This document shows, piece by piece, positions 5,799 to 6,021 of a DNA stretch of 6,021 nucleotides. The notes below the pieces were generated by a model. That model made no database searches, had not been told where the DNA came from, and saw only the letters and a list, made by a program, of their open reading frames with translations. Source of the DNA: Treponema sp. (lineage in GTDB: Bacteria > Spirochaetota > Spirochaetia > Treponematales > Treponemataceae); NCBI GenBank assembly GCA_017963165.1, contig JAGCTZ010000014.1, positions 1 to 6,021 of the forward strand. The letters are read 5' to 3'. Position 1 is the stretch's first letter. Each line of letters starts with the position of its first letter. The translations under genes and the position numbers were made by a program.

Positions 5799-5807
5799 AT
5801 TATAACA
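5799..5807 (-). promoter_or_regulatory. Predicted extended -10 promoter of cdd, leaderless
   Basis: The minus strand reads TGTTATAAT, a perfect TATAAT with the TGn extension, and then only 6 nt to the cdd ATG at 5792. No good -35 box lies 16-18 bp upstream, but extended -10 promoters need one less. Transcription should start at or next to the A of the ATG. Confidence 0.6.
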
Positions 5808-5834
5808 TAATTTTAAATTTTTTCATAAATATTA

Positions 5835-5863
5835 TTGACATAATCGAATATATGTTGCATTTT
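5835..5863 (+). promoter_or_regulatory. Possible promoter for the ABC ATPase gene
   Basis: A perfect TTGACA (5835-5840) is followed after 17 bp by CATTTT (5858-5863), a poor -10 box (3/6). If used, it would give a leader of about 110 nt before the ATG at 5981. It diverges from the cdd promoter. Confidence 0.35.
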
Positions 5864-5932
5864 ATCAATTAGAAAGAAAGATTACTAAACGACCCAGCAA
5901 AATAGCTAAGTTTTTGTAAGAAAGTGCTTTTT

Positions 5933-5963
5933 GTCGTGCGTATGTACGGCTTATCATTTTTTT
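5933..5963 (+). terminator. Weak hairpin plus T-run in the leader of the ABC ATPase gene
   Basis: GTCGTGC (5933-5939) and GTACGGC (5944-5950) can form a 7-bp stem with two G-U pairs and a GTAT loop, followed after 5 nt by a run of T (5957-5963). It could be a weak terminator or attenuator, or chance. It resembles no riboswitch I know. Confidence 0.2.
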
Positions 5964-5980
5964 AGATTGAGGTCACTTGA

Positions 5981-6021
5981 ATGAAAGGAAGTCAGGTTAC
6001 CATTGATCATGTATCCAAAAA
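5981..6021 (+). CDS. Probable ABC-transporter ATP-binding protein, N-terminus only
   Basis: Thirteen codons are visible, MKGSQVTIDHVSK, before the window ends. The pattern of a beta strand followed by I-x-H/N-V-S-K is typical of the first strand of ABC ATPases, where it usually continues into a K-x-F/Y-G segment and then the Walker A motif. A GAGG (5969-5972) 8 nt upstream is a good Shine-Dalgarno sequence, and an in-frame TGA directly before the ATG (5978-5980) excludes a longer N-terminus. The Walker motifs are outside the window, so both the family call and any substrate remain tentative. It is transcribed divergently from cdd. Confidence 0.55.
   Translation, partial: MKGSQVTIDHVSK

Overview
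The window looks like a chromosomal segment of a spirochaete, most likely a host-associated Treponema. This is inferred from four things: an AT-rich but mixed composition, a single-chain (alpha2-type) glycyl-tRNA synthetase, a large periplasmic-propeller/adenylate-cyclase fusion, and copies of a TTCGACARGCTCAG interspersed repeat. No 16S or other decisive marker is present, so the genus is a guess.

Layout from left to right. Positions 1-646 (minus) hold the N-terminal 215 residues of glycyl-tRNA synthetase, cut by the window edge. Positions 647-897 carry its leader and a possible promoter, plus a 6-copy, 21-bp tandem repeat (795-920) that runs into the 3' end of the next gene. Positions 898-1902 (minus) encode a tRNA-dihydrouridine synthase whose last codons are made of repeat DNA. 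A 102-bp divergent intergenic region (1903-2004) follows. It holds two outward promoters, a perfect 17-bp palindrome and an imperfect inverted repeat. Positions 2005-5073 (plus) encode a 1022-residue sensor: signal peptide, about 14 propeller repeats, a Y_Y_Y domain, one membrane helix, a coiled coil and a class III cyclase domain with adenylate-type substrate residues. It ends only 12 bp from the convergent 5086-5310 (minus) gene for a 74-residue two-helix membrane protein. Between that gene and the upstream cytidine deaminase (5382-5792, minus) lies a 52-bp near-perfect hairpin of the same repeat family. After a 188-bp divergent intergenic region, the first 13 codons of a probable ABC-transporter ATPase start at 5981 (plus).

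The genes do not form one pathway. Translation (GlyRS), tRNA modification (Dus), pyrimidine salvage (Cdd), a cAMP-type signalling receptor and a transporter sit side by side, mostly with their own promoters. The most interesting shared features are two. First, dus, the cyclase and cdd each have a perfect TATAAT placed only 6-8 nt before the ATG and no Shine-Dalgarno sequence, which suggests leaderless transcripts, whereas the other three genes have clear ribosome binding sites. Second, a palindromic repeat family has supplied the dus C-terminus, seeded the minisatellite and formed the hairpin behind cdd. I see no CRISPR array, insertion sequence, tRNA or rRNA, and no convincing previously unknown multi-gene system.
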